From Solilutibacter silvestris (GTDB lineage: Bacteria > Pseudomonadota > Gammaproteobacteria > Xanthomonadales > Xanthomonadaceae), in contig NZ_NPZB01000002.1 in the NCBI RefSeq assembly GCF_002895945.1, positions 806,001-870,000 on the forward strand: a stretch of DNA of 64,000 nucleotides. The letters are read 5' to 3'. A model generated the notes under the pieces. It saw nothing but the letters and a program-made list of their open reading frames with translations, was not told the DNA's origin and ran no database searches. Position 1 is the stretch's first letter. Every line of letters starts with the position of its first letter. This document shows positions 18,501-25,360 of the stretch, one piece after another. The position numbers and the translations under genes were made by a program.

Positions 18501-18876
18501 CGACGCACGGGTGACACGCATCCTCGCCGTCGACAACGATCCGCAGTCGCTCGATGCGCTGGTGACGGTGTTGCGCAGTTGGGGCTATGAAGTGATGACG
18601 GCGATGGATCTGCCATCGGCGATCGCCGCGATGGAATCGGGCGGCATCGATGCCTGGTTGTTCGACTATCACCTCGATGACCGGCTGACCGGCGTCGCCC
18701 TGCATGATGCGTTGGCGCAGCGCTTCGGCGAATGTCCCACGCTGATCCTGAGCGCCGATGACGGCGGCGCGACCCGCCGTGATGTCCTCGAGCACGGGTT
18801 GACCTTGTTGCGCAAGCCGCTGCGACCGTTGGCGCTGAAGTCGGTACTGGACCGCGTGTTGGCGGCGGCAGTGTAG
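15541..18876 (+). CDS. Hybrid sensor kinase with sodium/solute-symporter (SSF) input domain, CrbS/MxtR-like
   Basis: An 1111-residue protein. Residues 1 to about 520 are a polytopic SSF-like domain (about 13 helices, e.g. YCTSWTFFGTVTQAA). A PAS domain (about 605-720, GISVVDADLRLVAWNTRY) and a short coiled coil follow, then the dimerisation helix with His767 (VGHDLLQPLHAA), an ATPase domain (Asn near 877, G-box GQGLGLGLAIADRL) and a receiver domain with Asp1042 (LFDYHLDD). Kinases of this layout (CrbS, MxtR) pair with LuxR-type regulators and control acetate and related carbon use. The cognate regulator is probably the LuxR-type gene just downstream on the other strand. Whether the SSF part transports or only senses its solute is unknown. 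Confidence 0.9.
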   Translation: MAPLSGTLVAAVSLAWLAFVFGAALFADRRPALLSRHWGWIYALSLAVYCTSWTFFGTVTQAARYQWPLPPTFVGTILLYALAGTGMIGLVRRAREVHASSLADFIAARLGRDPKLAAVVTLIAILGLIPYIALQLKAVAMAYGLLTHGINGGSNIGGSSIDIGLVIALVVAAFTMLFGTRRSDIGWHNRGLVFAVAMESLFKLAAMLALGLFVATHHGDIATHTAMPPPHDRQGFAPLVVLGVLAMFTLPHQFHVGVVECRQESHLRTARWLFPLYMLLISLPLLPLARMGHAEFANGLVSSDLYVLALPMAHGINGLALFAFLGGMAAATGMVVISLLTLSLMIGNHWLAPGLLRGAWARGAGDLRGRVVMLRRISIVLIVFLAWAYGRAVAGEVALADVGAVSFSALATLAPAMALAVWQPQTPPRAVIFGIIAGFMAWAWAMLVPLLGDAGWVSRSLVEEGPFGWHWLAPDHLLSLTSWGRLGRALGVSLLVSTAVTFAVSLWLPRQQRRELERFDAATLRNAGMRFLGPERIALLLADAPAKGAVPLEVSDAVERELAAVLGSASARLLLDTARRTSSAELHTVAMIVDRASRDLNFNQRVLQGALENMSQGISVVDADLRLVAWNTRYQELFGFPDGLLEVGMPVVTASRWALGWMKHPGDHEAALAKRLDHMRAGTPHLSERVFPNGSIIEIRGNPMPGGGFVATFTDVTTFRRTESELQDINATLEDRVDERTRLLDAARADAERANDAKTRFLTAVGHDLLQPLHAAQLFADALTQQLDDGEQRRVVGQIHDALDSTTDLLTGLFDMSRLEAGGLAPEPRTFQLLEVLDPLAAQFAALAQARGLRFRYRPTRAWVRSDPQLLRRILQNFLANAVRYTANGSVLLGVRHARSGMLRLEVHDTGPGIAADQQAVIFEEFRRGDGVPGQGLGLGLAIADRLSGLLDAPLGLHSRLGRGSVFTIGIARAKAAKTTQLTTAGRDARVTRILAVDNDPQSLDALVTVLRSWGYEVMTAMDLPSAIAAMESGGIDAWLFDYHLDDRLTGVALHDALAQRFGECPTLILSADDGGATRRDVLEHGLTLLRKPLRPLALKSVLDRVLAAAV

Positions 18877-18929
18877 GTGCGCGTCGACTGGCTGCCGTCA
18901 TCCCGAGCGCAGAGAGGGATCCGCTTTAT

Positions 18930-19266
18930 CGCGCCCGGCTTGGCACCAGCGCGCCGTACCTATGTGGCCGACAGGCGCTGCCGGGCGGGGAGCTTTTCAT
19001 CGTTTCGATGAAGCTATAACACGCGATGCAGTTGCTCTTGCGAGTCGCAACAACACGCGCGCGGCAAGTGGGTGCGCCAGTCCGATGCGCGGGCATACGA
19101 GGCATGGGTGAGGAAGCGCTGTTTACGCGGCATGCCGCGTGGCGATTCCGAACGCCCCGAGCGCTGCGAGGGGCCGGACCGCGCAGCGGCCGAGTCGAGC
19201 CTACATGGATGTATTCACGGCGTCCCGCGCATTGGAGCTGGTCACCCACGCCAGCCAGCGCGTGCG
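18930..19266 (+). repeat. Dispersed intergenic repeat, copy B (long form)
   Basis: This fills most of the 421-base gap between the convergent kinase and regulator genes. Its left part (CGCGCCCGGCTTGGCACC; GGCGCTGCCGGGCG at 18974; ACAACACGCGCGCGGC; GCATACGAGGCATGG) matches copy C. From 19102 it matches copy D through the 16-bp palindrome ACGCGGCATGCCGCGT (19125-19140) to the core GAGCCTACATGGATGTATTC. Its end (CCACGCCAGCCAGCGCGTGC) again matches C. Several short stems are visible. I see no gene in the gap. Confidence 0.88.
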
Positions 19267-19297
19267 ATGCTCTTGACACTCAGCCAACGTGTGTCAT

Positions 19298-19966
19298 TCA
19301 ACCCACCGGCATATGCCGACTGGGATCGCCCAGTTCCAGCTCACGCAACACCACGCCGGCCTGCGTGCGGTTGCGCACGCCGAGGCGCTCGAAGATCGCG
19401 GTGATGTGCGCCTTCACCGTGCGTTCCTGGATATCGAGGCGATCCGCGATCTGCTTGTTGAGCAATCCTTCGGCGACCAGTTGCAACACGCGGAACTGCT
19501 GCGGCGAGAGACTGGCGAGTCGGGTGGCGAGGGCGCGATCATCCGGCGACGATTGCGAGTGCTCGACGGAAGCGCGCAGGCTGGCCGGCAGCCAGCGCTC
19601 ACAGGCCAGCACGGCGCGGATCGCGGCATGCAGTTCATCGAGGCCGGATACTTTCGGCAGGAATCCGGCGGCGCCGTGGTCCAGCGCGCGGCGGATCACC
19701 CGCGGGTCGTCGTTGGCCGAGACCACGATCACTGCGACGTGCGGGTATTGTGCGCGGATCGCTGCCAGCCCGGTCAGGCCATGATTGCCCGGCATATGGA
19801 TGTCGAGCAGCACCAGGTCGATGTCGGAATGTGCATCGAGCGCGGCCAGCGCCGCATCCAGTGAATCGGCTTCGTGCATCCGCATGTCGTCCACGGCGTC
19901 GGCTGCGACCTGTTTCAAGGCCGCGCGAAACAGCGGGTGGTCGTCGGCGATCAGCACGGTGGGCAT
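19298..19966 (-). CDS. LuxR-type response regulator, CrbR/ErdR-like
   Basis: A 222-residue regulator: receiver domain (about 1-120) with Asp8-Asp9 and phospho-acceptor Asp55 (LVLLDIHMPG), conserved Ser and Lys (VVSAND, FLPKVS), then a LuxR-type helix-turn-helix (about 150-210; LSPQQFRVLQLVAEGLLNKQ, IQERTVKAHITAIF). ATG 19966 (MPTVLIADDHPLFR) is the usual start of this family; the frame extends seven codons further. It converges on the SSF hybrid kinase, its likely partner, and is divergent from the 3-hydroxybutyrate oligomer hydrolase across an 85-base gap carrying motif copy 2. It probably activates the hydrolase and the TonB receptor. Confidence 0.9.
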   Translation of the reverse strand: MPTVLIADDHPLFRAALKQVAADAVDDMRMHEADSLDAALAALDAHSDIDLVLLDIHMPGNHGLTGLAAIRAQYPHVAVIVVSANDDPRVIRRALDHGAAGFLPKVSGLDELHAAIRAVLACERWLPASLRASVEHSQSSPDDRALATRLASLSPQQFRVLQLVAEGLLNKQIADRLDIQERTVKAHITAIFERLGVRNRTQAGVVLRELELGDPSRHMPVG

Positions 19967-19999
19967 CGCGCCCAGCCTAGCAGTCACTGGCGATCGCTG

Positions 20000-20045
20000 C
20001 CTTGCACCAAAGTACGATGCGGGCCGGCGTGCGAAAAGCTATTGT
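20000..20045 (+). promoter_or_regulatory. Putative activator site and -10 of oligomer hydrolase (motif copy 2)
   Basis: CCTTG (20000-20004), CCAAA, GTACGATG (20012-20019), CGGG and CCGGCG (to 20029), then TATTGT at 20040-20045 as a -10 candidate. T of the -10 lies 28 bases after the G of GTACGATG, versus 29 in copy 1 at 13056. The site lies between the LuxR-type regulator and the hydrolase. Confidence 0.6.
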
Positions 20046-20051
20046 CACGAG

Positions 20052-21878
20052 ATGCGCCCGCTCATCCTCCTGCTTTCCGCCCTCGTGACCGCCGCTTCTG
20101 CCACTGCCGCCACGCGCCCGAGACACGCCATCAGCAAAAACACCATGGACACAACGCAGGTCAACATCACCGAGCATCGCAATGGCGACGACCTCCTCAC
20201 TGCAGGACTCGGGCTCGACGGTTTGCGGGCGATGACACCGCCGGCGTTCGCCGATGCCTTGCATCCCACCGCAGTCGAACGCCGTCGCCGCGCGATCTGG
20301 TCGAACTGGCGCGGCATCGCCGATCTCTCGCCGAATGGTGGCTATGGCAGCGTGTATGGCAGCACCGCCGACGTGCCCGGGCGCGAATTCACGACGCTGC
20401 TCACACTACCCGGCGCGCATGCGCCGCACCGCGTGGTGCTGCAATTGCCCGATGCCTTCGACACCCGCAAACGCTGCGTGGTGGTTTCGGTGGCGTCGGG
20501 TTCGCGTGGCGTCTATGGCGCGATGGCGGTGGGCGCGGCATGGGGCCTGCCGAAGGGTTGCGCCGTCGTCCACACCGACAAGGCCGCCGGCACCGATTAT
20601 TTCGATATCGACGCCAACGAAGGTGCGGACGCCGATGGTGCGCGCGTTCCCGCCGATGTCGCGATCGCCTTCAAGCCGCAACTCGCCGCAGGTGCCAGCG
20701 GTGTCGCCTTCAAGCACGCGCATTCCGGTGACAACCCGGAAGCCGATTGGGGGCGTCACGTCAAACAGGCGGCAGAATTCGCCCTGCGCATGCTCGATCA
20801 AACCTATCCCGCGCAGGCGCCGTTCACGCCACACAACACCAGGATCATCGCCACCGGCATTTCCAATGGCGGTGGTGCGGTGTTGCGTGCGGCGGAACTA
20901 GAAGGCGATTGGCTGGATGGCGTGGTTGCCGGCGAACCCAATATCCACGTCGAGGGCGGTCGCGCGTTGTATGACGTCGCCACCGAAGCGGCATTGCTGA
21001 TGCCCTGCGCCTTGCTTGACATGCCGGCGGAGTCGTTGCCGCAACCGCCGTTGCGTGCACAGGTGGAACCGTTGTGGACGCAACGTTGTGCCAGCTTGAA
21101 ATCGCTGGGAATGATCGAAGGCGAGACGGTTGCGCAGCAGGCGGCGTCCGCGCATGCGCAGTTGCGCGCGAAAGGTTGGAGTGATGGCGCATTGCATGGT
21201 GGCGCGGCATCGGTCGGATTCGACCTGTGGCGTGCGGTCGCGGTTGCATATGCCTCCGCCTATGGTCGTTATCGCGCCGGTGAACATCCCTGCGGATTCA
21301 ACTATTCGGCCATCGGCAGCGATCTCAAGCCGCGGCCGACCACGCCGGCCGAACGTGCAGGGTGGTGGAGCGATGGCAGCGGTATTCCGCCCGGCAACGC
21401 CATCGGCCTGATCGATCCGAAGATGGCCATGCCCGATCCGACGCTGGTCGGAGAACGTTGCCTGCGCGAGTTGTGGACCGGCACCGGCGCCGATGCACAG
21501 CGCGTGCGCAAGGGTGTGGCGGAAACGCAGGCAAAGACGCCGCGCAAGGGTTTCCCGATTCTCGTCATCCACGGCAGCGACGATGGCCTGGTGCCGCCGG
21601 CTTTCACCAGCGCGCCATGGGTCGCCGCCGCACGCGCCGCCGGGCGTCCGGTCGGGTACTGGACGGTCGCGCGCGCCGAACACTTCGATGCCTTCCTGGC
21701 ATTCCCGTCGTATGCGCAACGCTTCGTGCCATTGCTGCCATACATGTATGAGGGACTGGACCGCGTGTGGGCGCAGATCGAAGGACAGGCGAAGCTCGCC
21801 ACCGATGATCTCCACATCGATGCCAAACCGCGTGGCGATGCCGCATTGAGTCGCAGCGATCTCCGTCTGCCCGACTGA
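20052..21878 (+). CDS. D-(-)-3-hydroxybutyrate oligomer hydrolase
   Basis: A 608-residue exported hydrolase. After a signal peptide (LILLLSALVTAASATAA) come the family features: FTTLLTLPG, CVVVSVASGSRGVYGA, GCAVVHTDKAAGTDYFD and the nucleophile elbow ATGISNGGGAVLRAAE with Ser271; LVIHGSDDGLVPP and EHFDAF probably supply Asp and His. The family (PF10605) cleaves 3-hydroxybutyrate oligomers to monomers. Enzymes in other bacteria are near 690 residues, so this one is somewhat short. The product would be taken up by a permease such as the GntP protein at 11.6 kb. ATG 20052 was chosen because the longer frame runs back through the regulator gene. Confidence 0.88.
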   Translation: MRPLILLLSALVTAASATAATRPRHAISKNTMDTTQVNITEHRNGDDLLTAGLGLDGLRAMTPPAFADALHPTAVERRRRAIWSNWRGIADLSPNGGYGSVYGSTADVPGREFTTLLTLPGAHAPHRVVLQLPDAFDTRKRCVVVSVASGSRGVYGAMAVGAAWGLPKGCAVVHTDKAAGTDYFDIDANEGADADGARVPADVAIAFKPQLAAGASGVAFKHAHSGDNPEADWGRHVKQAAEFALRMLDQTYPAQAPFTPHNTRIIATGISNGGGAVLRAAELEGDWLDGVVAGEPNIHVEGGRALYDVATEAALLMPCALLDMPAESLPQPPLRAQVEPLWTQRCASLKSLGMIEGETVAQQAASAHAQLRAKGWSDGALHGGAASVGFDLWRAVAVAYASAYGRYRAGEHPCGFNYSAIGSDLKPRPTTPAERAGWWSDGSGIPPGNAIGLIDPKMAMPDPTLVGERCLRELWTGTGADAQRVRKGVAETQAKTPRKGFPILVIHGSDDGLVPPAFTSAPWVAAARAAGRPVGYWTVARAEHFDAFLAFPSYAQRFVPLLPYMYEGLDRVWAQIEGQAKLATDDLHIDAKPRGDAALSRSDLRLPD

Positions 21879-21915
21879 TTTGCGGTTTTCACCGGCGCTC
21901 TGGCAGTCTTGCGGG

Positions 21916-22551
21916 ATGAACACGCCCACACCCGACAAACCGCGTCATTTCTCCATGTTGCGCGAGTTCCGGCTCGCCGACTGGTTCACCTTGGGCAACG
22001 CCTTCTGCGGCACCGGCGCGATCTTCGCGGCGATGCGTTTCCTGCAGGATGACGTCAGTGGCGATCTGCTGGTCGGCATGGCGCTGATCCCGCTCGCTTT
22101 CATCTTCGACGCGCTGGACGGGCGCATCGCGCGTTGGCGCAAGGTCGCGTCCACCCTCGGACGCGAACTGGATTCGCTGGCCGATGTCATCTCGTTCGGC
22201 GTCGCCCCGGCGGCGCTGGCCTATGCCTGCGGCATGCAGGGCGGCTGGGACTGGATCGTGCTCAGCTACTTCGTCGGTTGCGGCGTCAGCCGCTTGGCGC
22301 GCTACAACGTCACCGCCGAACATTTGTCCGGCGCGGAAGGCAAGGTGAAGTATTTCGAAGGCACGCCGATCCCGACCAGCCTCGCATTGGTGGTCGTTCT
22401 CGCCATCGCCGCTTGGCAGGATCGCATCGGCAGCGATCTATGGGGCGGGGTGGTGATGCTCGGCCGCTGGCAGCTGCATCCACTGGTGCTGATGTTCGCG
22501 TTGTCGGGTTCGCTGATGATCAGCAAGACGCTGCGCATCCCCAAACCATGA
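21916..22551 (+). CDS. pssA: CDP-diacylglycerol--serine O-phosphatidyltransferase
   Basis: A 211-residue inner-membrane enzyme making phosphatidylserine, precursor of phosphatidylethanolamine. The CDP-alcohol phosphatidyltransferase motif D-x2-DG-x2-AR-x8-G-x3-D-x3-D is complete, starting at Asp65 (DALDGRIAR ... GRELDSLAD). Early residues (RLADWFTLGNAFCGTGAIF) match the PssA branch with about six helices. It starts 37 bases after the oligomer hydrolase stop. Its presence between the hydrolase and phaE is probably incidental housekeeping. Confidence 0.92.
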   Translation: MNTPTPDKPRHFSMLREFRLADWFTLGNAFCGTGAIFAAMRFLQDDVSGDLLVGMALIPLAFIFDALDGRIARWRKVASTLGRELDSLADVISFGVAPAALAYACGMQGGWDWIVLSYFVGCGVSRLARYNVTAEHLSGAEGKVKYFEGTPIPTSLALVVVLAIAAWQDRIGSDLWGGVVMLGRWQLHPLVLMFALSGSLMISKTLRIPKP

Positions 22552-22625
22552 CGGGCGTGCAGCGGCGCCATGGACGACGCATGCGTGCGTGCTAGCATCG
22601 ATCCAACCCGATTCGGAGAGCACGC

Positions 22626-23810
22626 ATGAACTCGCCATGGCCCGCGGATTTCGAGCAACTTTCGCGTCAATACTGGACGGCCTGGAACGAGATGATGCGC
22701 AACGGCCGCATCGCCGGATCGCCGAGCGCGATGCCGGGAATGCAGGGAATGCCCGGGTTCGGTTTGCCGGGTGCAATGCCGAACTTTGGCGCGACGCCGG
22801 GTTTCGGCGCGATCCCCGGAATGGGCGGCATGCCTGGAATGGGCGGCATGCCTGGAATGGGTGCGATGCCCGGTATGGGTGGCATGCCGAACATGGGCGG
22901 AATGATGGGCGGTGCGCCTGCCGGCTGGCGCGAGGCGATGGCGTTCTGGAACAACGCGGCGATGGGCATTCCCGACAGCGGCGTGCGCAACGTCGCCGAT
23001 CGCATGAACGCGCAGGCCAGCGTGTGGTGGGGCGAGATGCAGAAGCTCGCTGCGCAATTCTCCGCGGGGAATGCCGGTGCCGCGGAGATCGCCGCGCAAT
23101 GGCGACAGGCGATGGATGGGCAGGGCAACCAAGCCGTGCTCGACATGTTCAAGGGCTTGCAGGGTGCGGATTCGCATAGCCTGGAAGCGTGGTACGACGC
23201 CGCGCGTCCGTGGATCGAATCGTGGCGCAGGGAAACGCAGAGCATGCTCGGCATGCCGACGTTCGGTTTGGCGCGCGAGCACCAGGAACGCATGCAGGCG
23301 TTGATGCAATCGCAGATGGAGTACCAGGATCGCCTGTCGGCTTACAACGCGTTGCTGCTCAAGGCCAGCCAGGATGCGACCTCGGTCTTCGAAACACTGC
23401 TGGCGAAACACGAGGAACCGGGCAAGCAGTTGACCAGCGCGCGCGCATTGTTCGACCTGTGGATCGATGCCGCCGAACAGGCGTACGCGAAGATTGCCTT
23501 GTCGCCGGAGTTCCGCACCACCTATGGCGACATGGTCAATGCGCAAATGCGCTTGCGCCAGCAGGTCCAGCGCGAGATCGAACAACTTTGCGGCGTGTTC
23601 GGCATGCCGACGCGCACCGAAATCGATGCGGCGCACCGCAAGATCGCCGAACTGGAACGGATGCTGCGGCGCCAGGCGGCAGGAACGAAACCGGCCAGCG
23701 AAGCGCCAGCCGCACGCAAGCCGGCACGCAAATCGCCGGCATCCACCAAGGCGCGTGCGCCATCGCCAACCAGCAAGACGACTGCAAGCAAACGCCCACG
23801 GAGCCGCTGA
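22626..23810 (+). CDS. phaE: Class III polyhydroxyalkanoate synthase subunit PhaE
   Basis: A 394-residue partner subunit of PhaC, needed for polymerisation of 3-hydroxyacyl-CoA at the granule surface. Supporting features are the position two bases before phaC, the N-terminal WPADFEQLSRQYWTAWNEMM and the C-terminal PhaE region (ARALFDLWIDAAEQAYAKI; FRTTYGDMVNAQMRLRQQVQ). Two odd parts are present. Residues about 35-98 are a Met-Pro-Gly repeat stretch of MPGMGG type. The last 50 residues are Lys/Ala/Pro/Ser-rich, like a histone H1 tail or phasin PhaF tail, and may bind DNA. A TAGCAT -10-like element lies about 35 bases upstream. Confidence 0.9.
   Translation: MNSPWPADFEQLSRQYWTAWNEMMRNGRIAGSPSAMPGMQGMPGFGLPGAMPNFGATPGFGAIPGMGGMPGMGGMPGMGAMPGMGGMPNMGGMMGGAPAGWREAMAFWNNAAMGIPDSGVRNVADRMNAQASVWWGEMQKLAAQFSAGNAGAAEIAAQWRQAMDGQGNQAVLDMFKGLQGADSHSLEAWYDAARPWIESWRRETQSMLGMPTFGLAREHQERMQALMQSQMEYQDRLSAYNALLLKASQDATSVFETLLAKHEEPGKQLTSARALFDLWIDAAEQAYAKIALSPEFRTTYGDMVNAQMRLRQQVQREIEQLCGVFGMPTRTEIDAAHRKIAELERMLRRQAAGTKPASEAPAARKPARKSPASTKARAPSPTSKTTASKRPRSR
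22728..22918 (+). repeat. Coding tandem repeat (Met-Pro-Gly-Met-Gly-Gly units) in phaE
   Basis: Degenerate 18-base units such as GGAATGGGCGGCATGCCT are tandemly repeated; two adjacent copies near 22819-22857 are identical or nearly so. They encode PGMGGM units. Recent unit duplication is likely, and length may vary between strains. Confidence 0.85.
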
Positions 23811-23811
23811 C

Positions 23812-24903
23812 ATGGCCGCAGCAGACGCGAAGAAAACCAGCCCGCTCAACATCACCCCGGAAGCGTTGGCGGAAGAAGCGATTGGCATGCAGTCCAAGCT
23901 GGGCGCAGGCTTGGAAACATTGCGCGAGGTCGGCGATTATGGCTACGGCACCACCGAACGCGAGGAAGTGTGGCGCGACGGCAAGACCGTGCTGTATCGC
24001 TTCCGTCCCAAGAAACAGGCGCTGGCACGTACGCCGATCCTGGTCTGCTACGCGCTGGTGAATCGCCCGTACATGATCGACCTGCAGGACGATCGCTCTC
24101 TGGTGAAGGGACTGCTGGAGCGTGGGCAGGATGTCTACGTCATCGATTGGGGTTACACCGATCGTTCCGACTGCTTCCTGACGCTGGAGGACTACATCGA
24201 GCGCTTCCTCGGTGGCGCGGTCGATTTCCTCCGCGACAGGCACGGCGTGCATGGCGTCAACCTGCTCGGCGTCTGCCAGGGCGGGGCGTTTTCGCTGTGC
24301 TATGCGTCGCTGCATCCGGAGAAGGTCCGCAACCTGATCACGATGGTGACGCCGGTCGACTTCCAGACCGCGGACAACATGCTGTCGAACTGGACGCAGG
24401 GCCTCGACGTCGACCTCTTCATCGACACGCTCGGCAATGTCCCCGCCGACCTGATGAATTATTCCTACCTGATGCTGAAACCGTTCCGGCTCAACATGCA
24501 GAAATACGTCGGGCTGGTCGACATCCTCGACAACAAGAAGGCGCTCGAGGATTTCCTGCGCATGGAAAAGTGGATCTTCGATTCGCCGGACCAGGCGGGC
24601 GAAGCGTTCCGCCAGTTCATCAAGCAGTTCTACCAGGGCAACGGTTTCGTCAATGGCGGCATCACCATCGGCGAACGCGAAGTCGACCTCGGCTTCATCG
24701 ACATGCCGGTGCTGAATATCTACGCCGAGCAGGATCACCTGGTGCCGCCGGACGCCTCGAAGGCGTTGAAAGGATTGATCGGCAGCGAGGATTACACCGA
24801 GCTCAGTTTCCGCGGCGGCCACATTGGCATCTATGTATCGAGTCGCGCGCAACACGAGGTTCCGGAAACGATCCATACGTGGTTGGTGCGGCGTTCCCGT
24901 TGA
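23812..24903 (+). CDS. phaC: Class III poly(3-hydroxyalkanoate) synthase subunit PhaC
   Basis: A 363-residue catalytic subunit; class III enzymes are about 355 residues. The lipase-like box GVCQGG holds the nucleophile Cys155, with Asp308 (YAEQDHLVPP) and His337 (GGHIGIY). These are offset by exactly six from the Allochromatium vinosum triad Cys149-Asp302-His331. It polymerises (R)-3-hydroxybutyryl-CoA with PhaE. The start at 23812 lies just after the phaE stop, so the two are co-translated. With the oligomer hydrolase nearby, the region covers both synthesis and degradation of polyhydroxybutyrate. Confidence 0.95.
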   Translation: MAAADAKKTSPLNITPEALAEEAIGMQSKLGAGLETLREVGDYGYGTTEREEVWRDGKTVLYRFRPKKQALARTPILVCYALVNRPYMIDLQDDRSLVKGLLERGQDVYVIDWGYTDRSDCFLTLEDYIERFLGGAVDFLRDRHGVHGVNLLGVCQGGAFSLCYASLHPEKVRNLITMVTPVDFQTADNMLSNWTQGLDVDLFIDTLGNVPADLMNYSYLMLKPFRLNMQKYVGLVDILDNKKALEDFLRMEKWIFDSPDQAGEAFRQFIKQFYQGNGFVNGGITIGEREVDLGFIDMPVLNIYAEQDHLVPPDASKALKGLIGSEDYTELSFRGGHIGIYVSSRAQHEVPETIHTWLVRRSR

Positions 24904-24916
24904 CCCATCGCATTCG

Positions 24917-25360
24917 ATGCGGATGAACAACCTGCCGCATCGCTTGTTGCAACTGCTCGGCATGGCGTGGACCTTGCCGAACAGCCTGCTCGGCGTATTG
25001 CTGGGACTGGTGGCGATGCCGTTCGGCGCGAGGCCGCGTTGGCGTGGCGGGGATCTCGCGCTGGTGTTCCAGCATTGGCCGTGGGGGCCGGGCGGGGCGA
25101 TCACCTTCGGCAATGTCATCCTCCATACCGGGGACACGCTCGACTGTCCCTGCATCACCTATGCGCAACGTGCGGGATTGGCGCAGACGCCGATGATCGT
25201 GCTTGGCGATCACGAACGCGCGCATGTCTATCAATACATGGTGCTGGGCGTGCTGTTCCTGCCGCTGTATCTGCTATGTGGCGGTGTCAGTCACCGCAAT
25301 CGTTTCGAACAGGCAGCGGATCGCTACGCGATGACCGGCCGCGGCTGGTGGCCGTTTTAG
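24917..25360 (+). CDS. Small membrane protein with HExxH motif, function unknown
   Basis: A 147-residue protein (145 if ATG 24923 is used) starting 14 bases after phaC. It has a hydrophobic N-terminal segment (LPNSLLGVLLGLVAMP), a middle soluble part and a second hydrophobic segment (MVLGVLFLPLYLLCGG). Between them is GDHERAHVYQ, an HExxH zinc-protease motif (His99, Glu100, His103), and after the second segment comes NRFEQAADRYA, resembling the third-ligand helix ExxxD of M48-like proteases (Glu131, Asp135). This suggests a minimal zincin-like fold, but activity is not shown. The end overlaps the converging epimerase gene by four bases. Confidence 0.7.
   Translation: MRMNNLPHRLLQLLGMAWTLPNSLLGVLLGLVAMPFGARPRWRGGDLALVFQHWPWGPGGAITFGNVILHTGDTLDCPCITYAQRAGLAQTPMIVLGDHERAHVYQYMVLGVLFLPLYLLCGGVSHRNRFEQAADRYAMTGRGWWPF

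Noticed and set aside
19072-19404. Short predicted proteins in the repeat regions (also 31445-32281, 11413-12756, 55461-55778)
   Set aside because: They are translations of the dispersed repeat and recur with it in several frames; no ribosome sites or codon bias.
22728-22918. CRISPR or non-coding satellite
   Set aside because: The repeats are in frame inside phaE, have no spacers and encode MPGMGG units.
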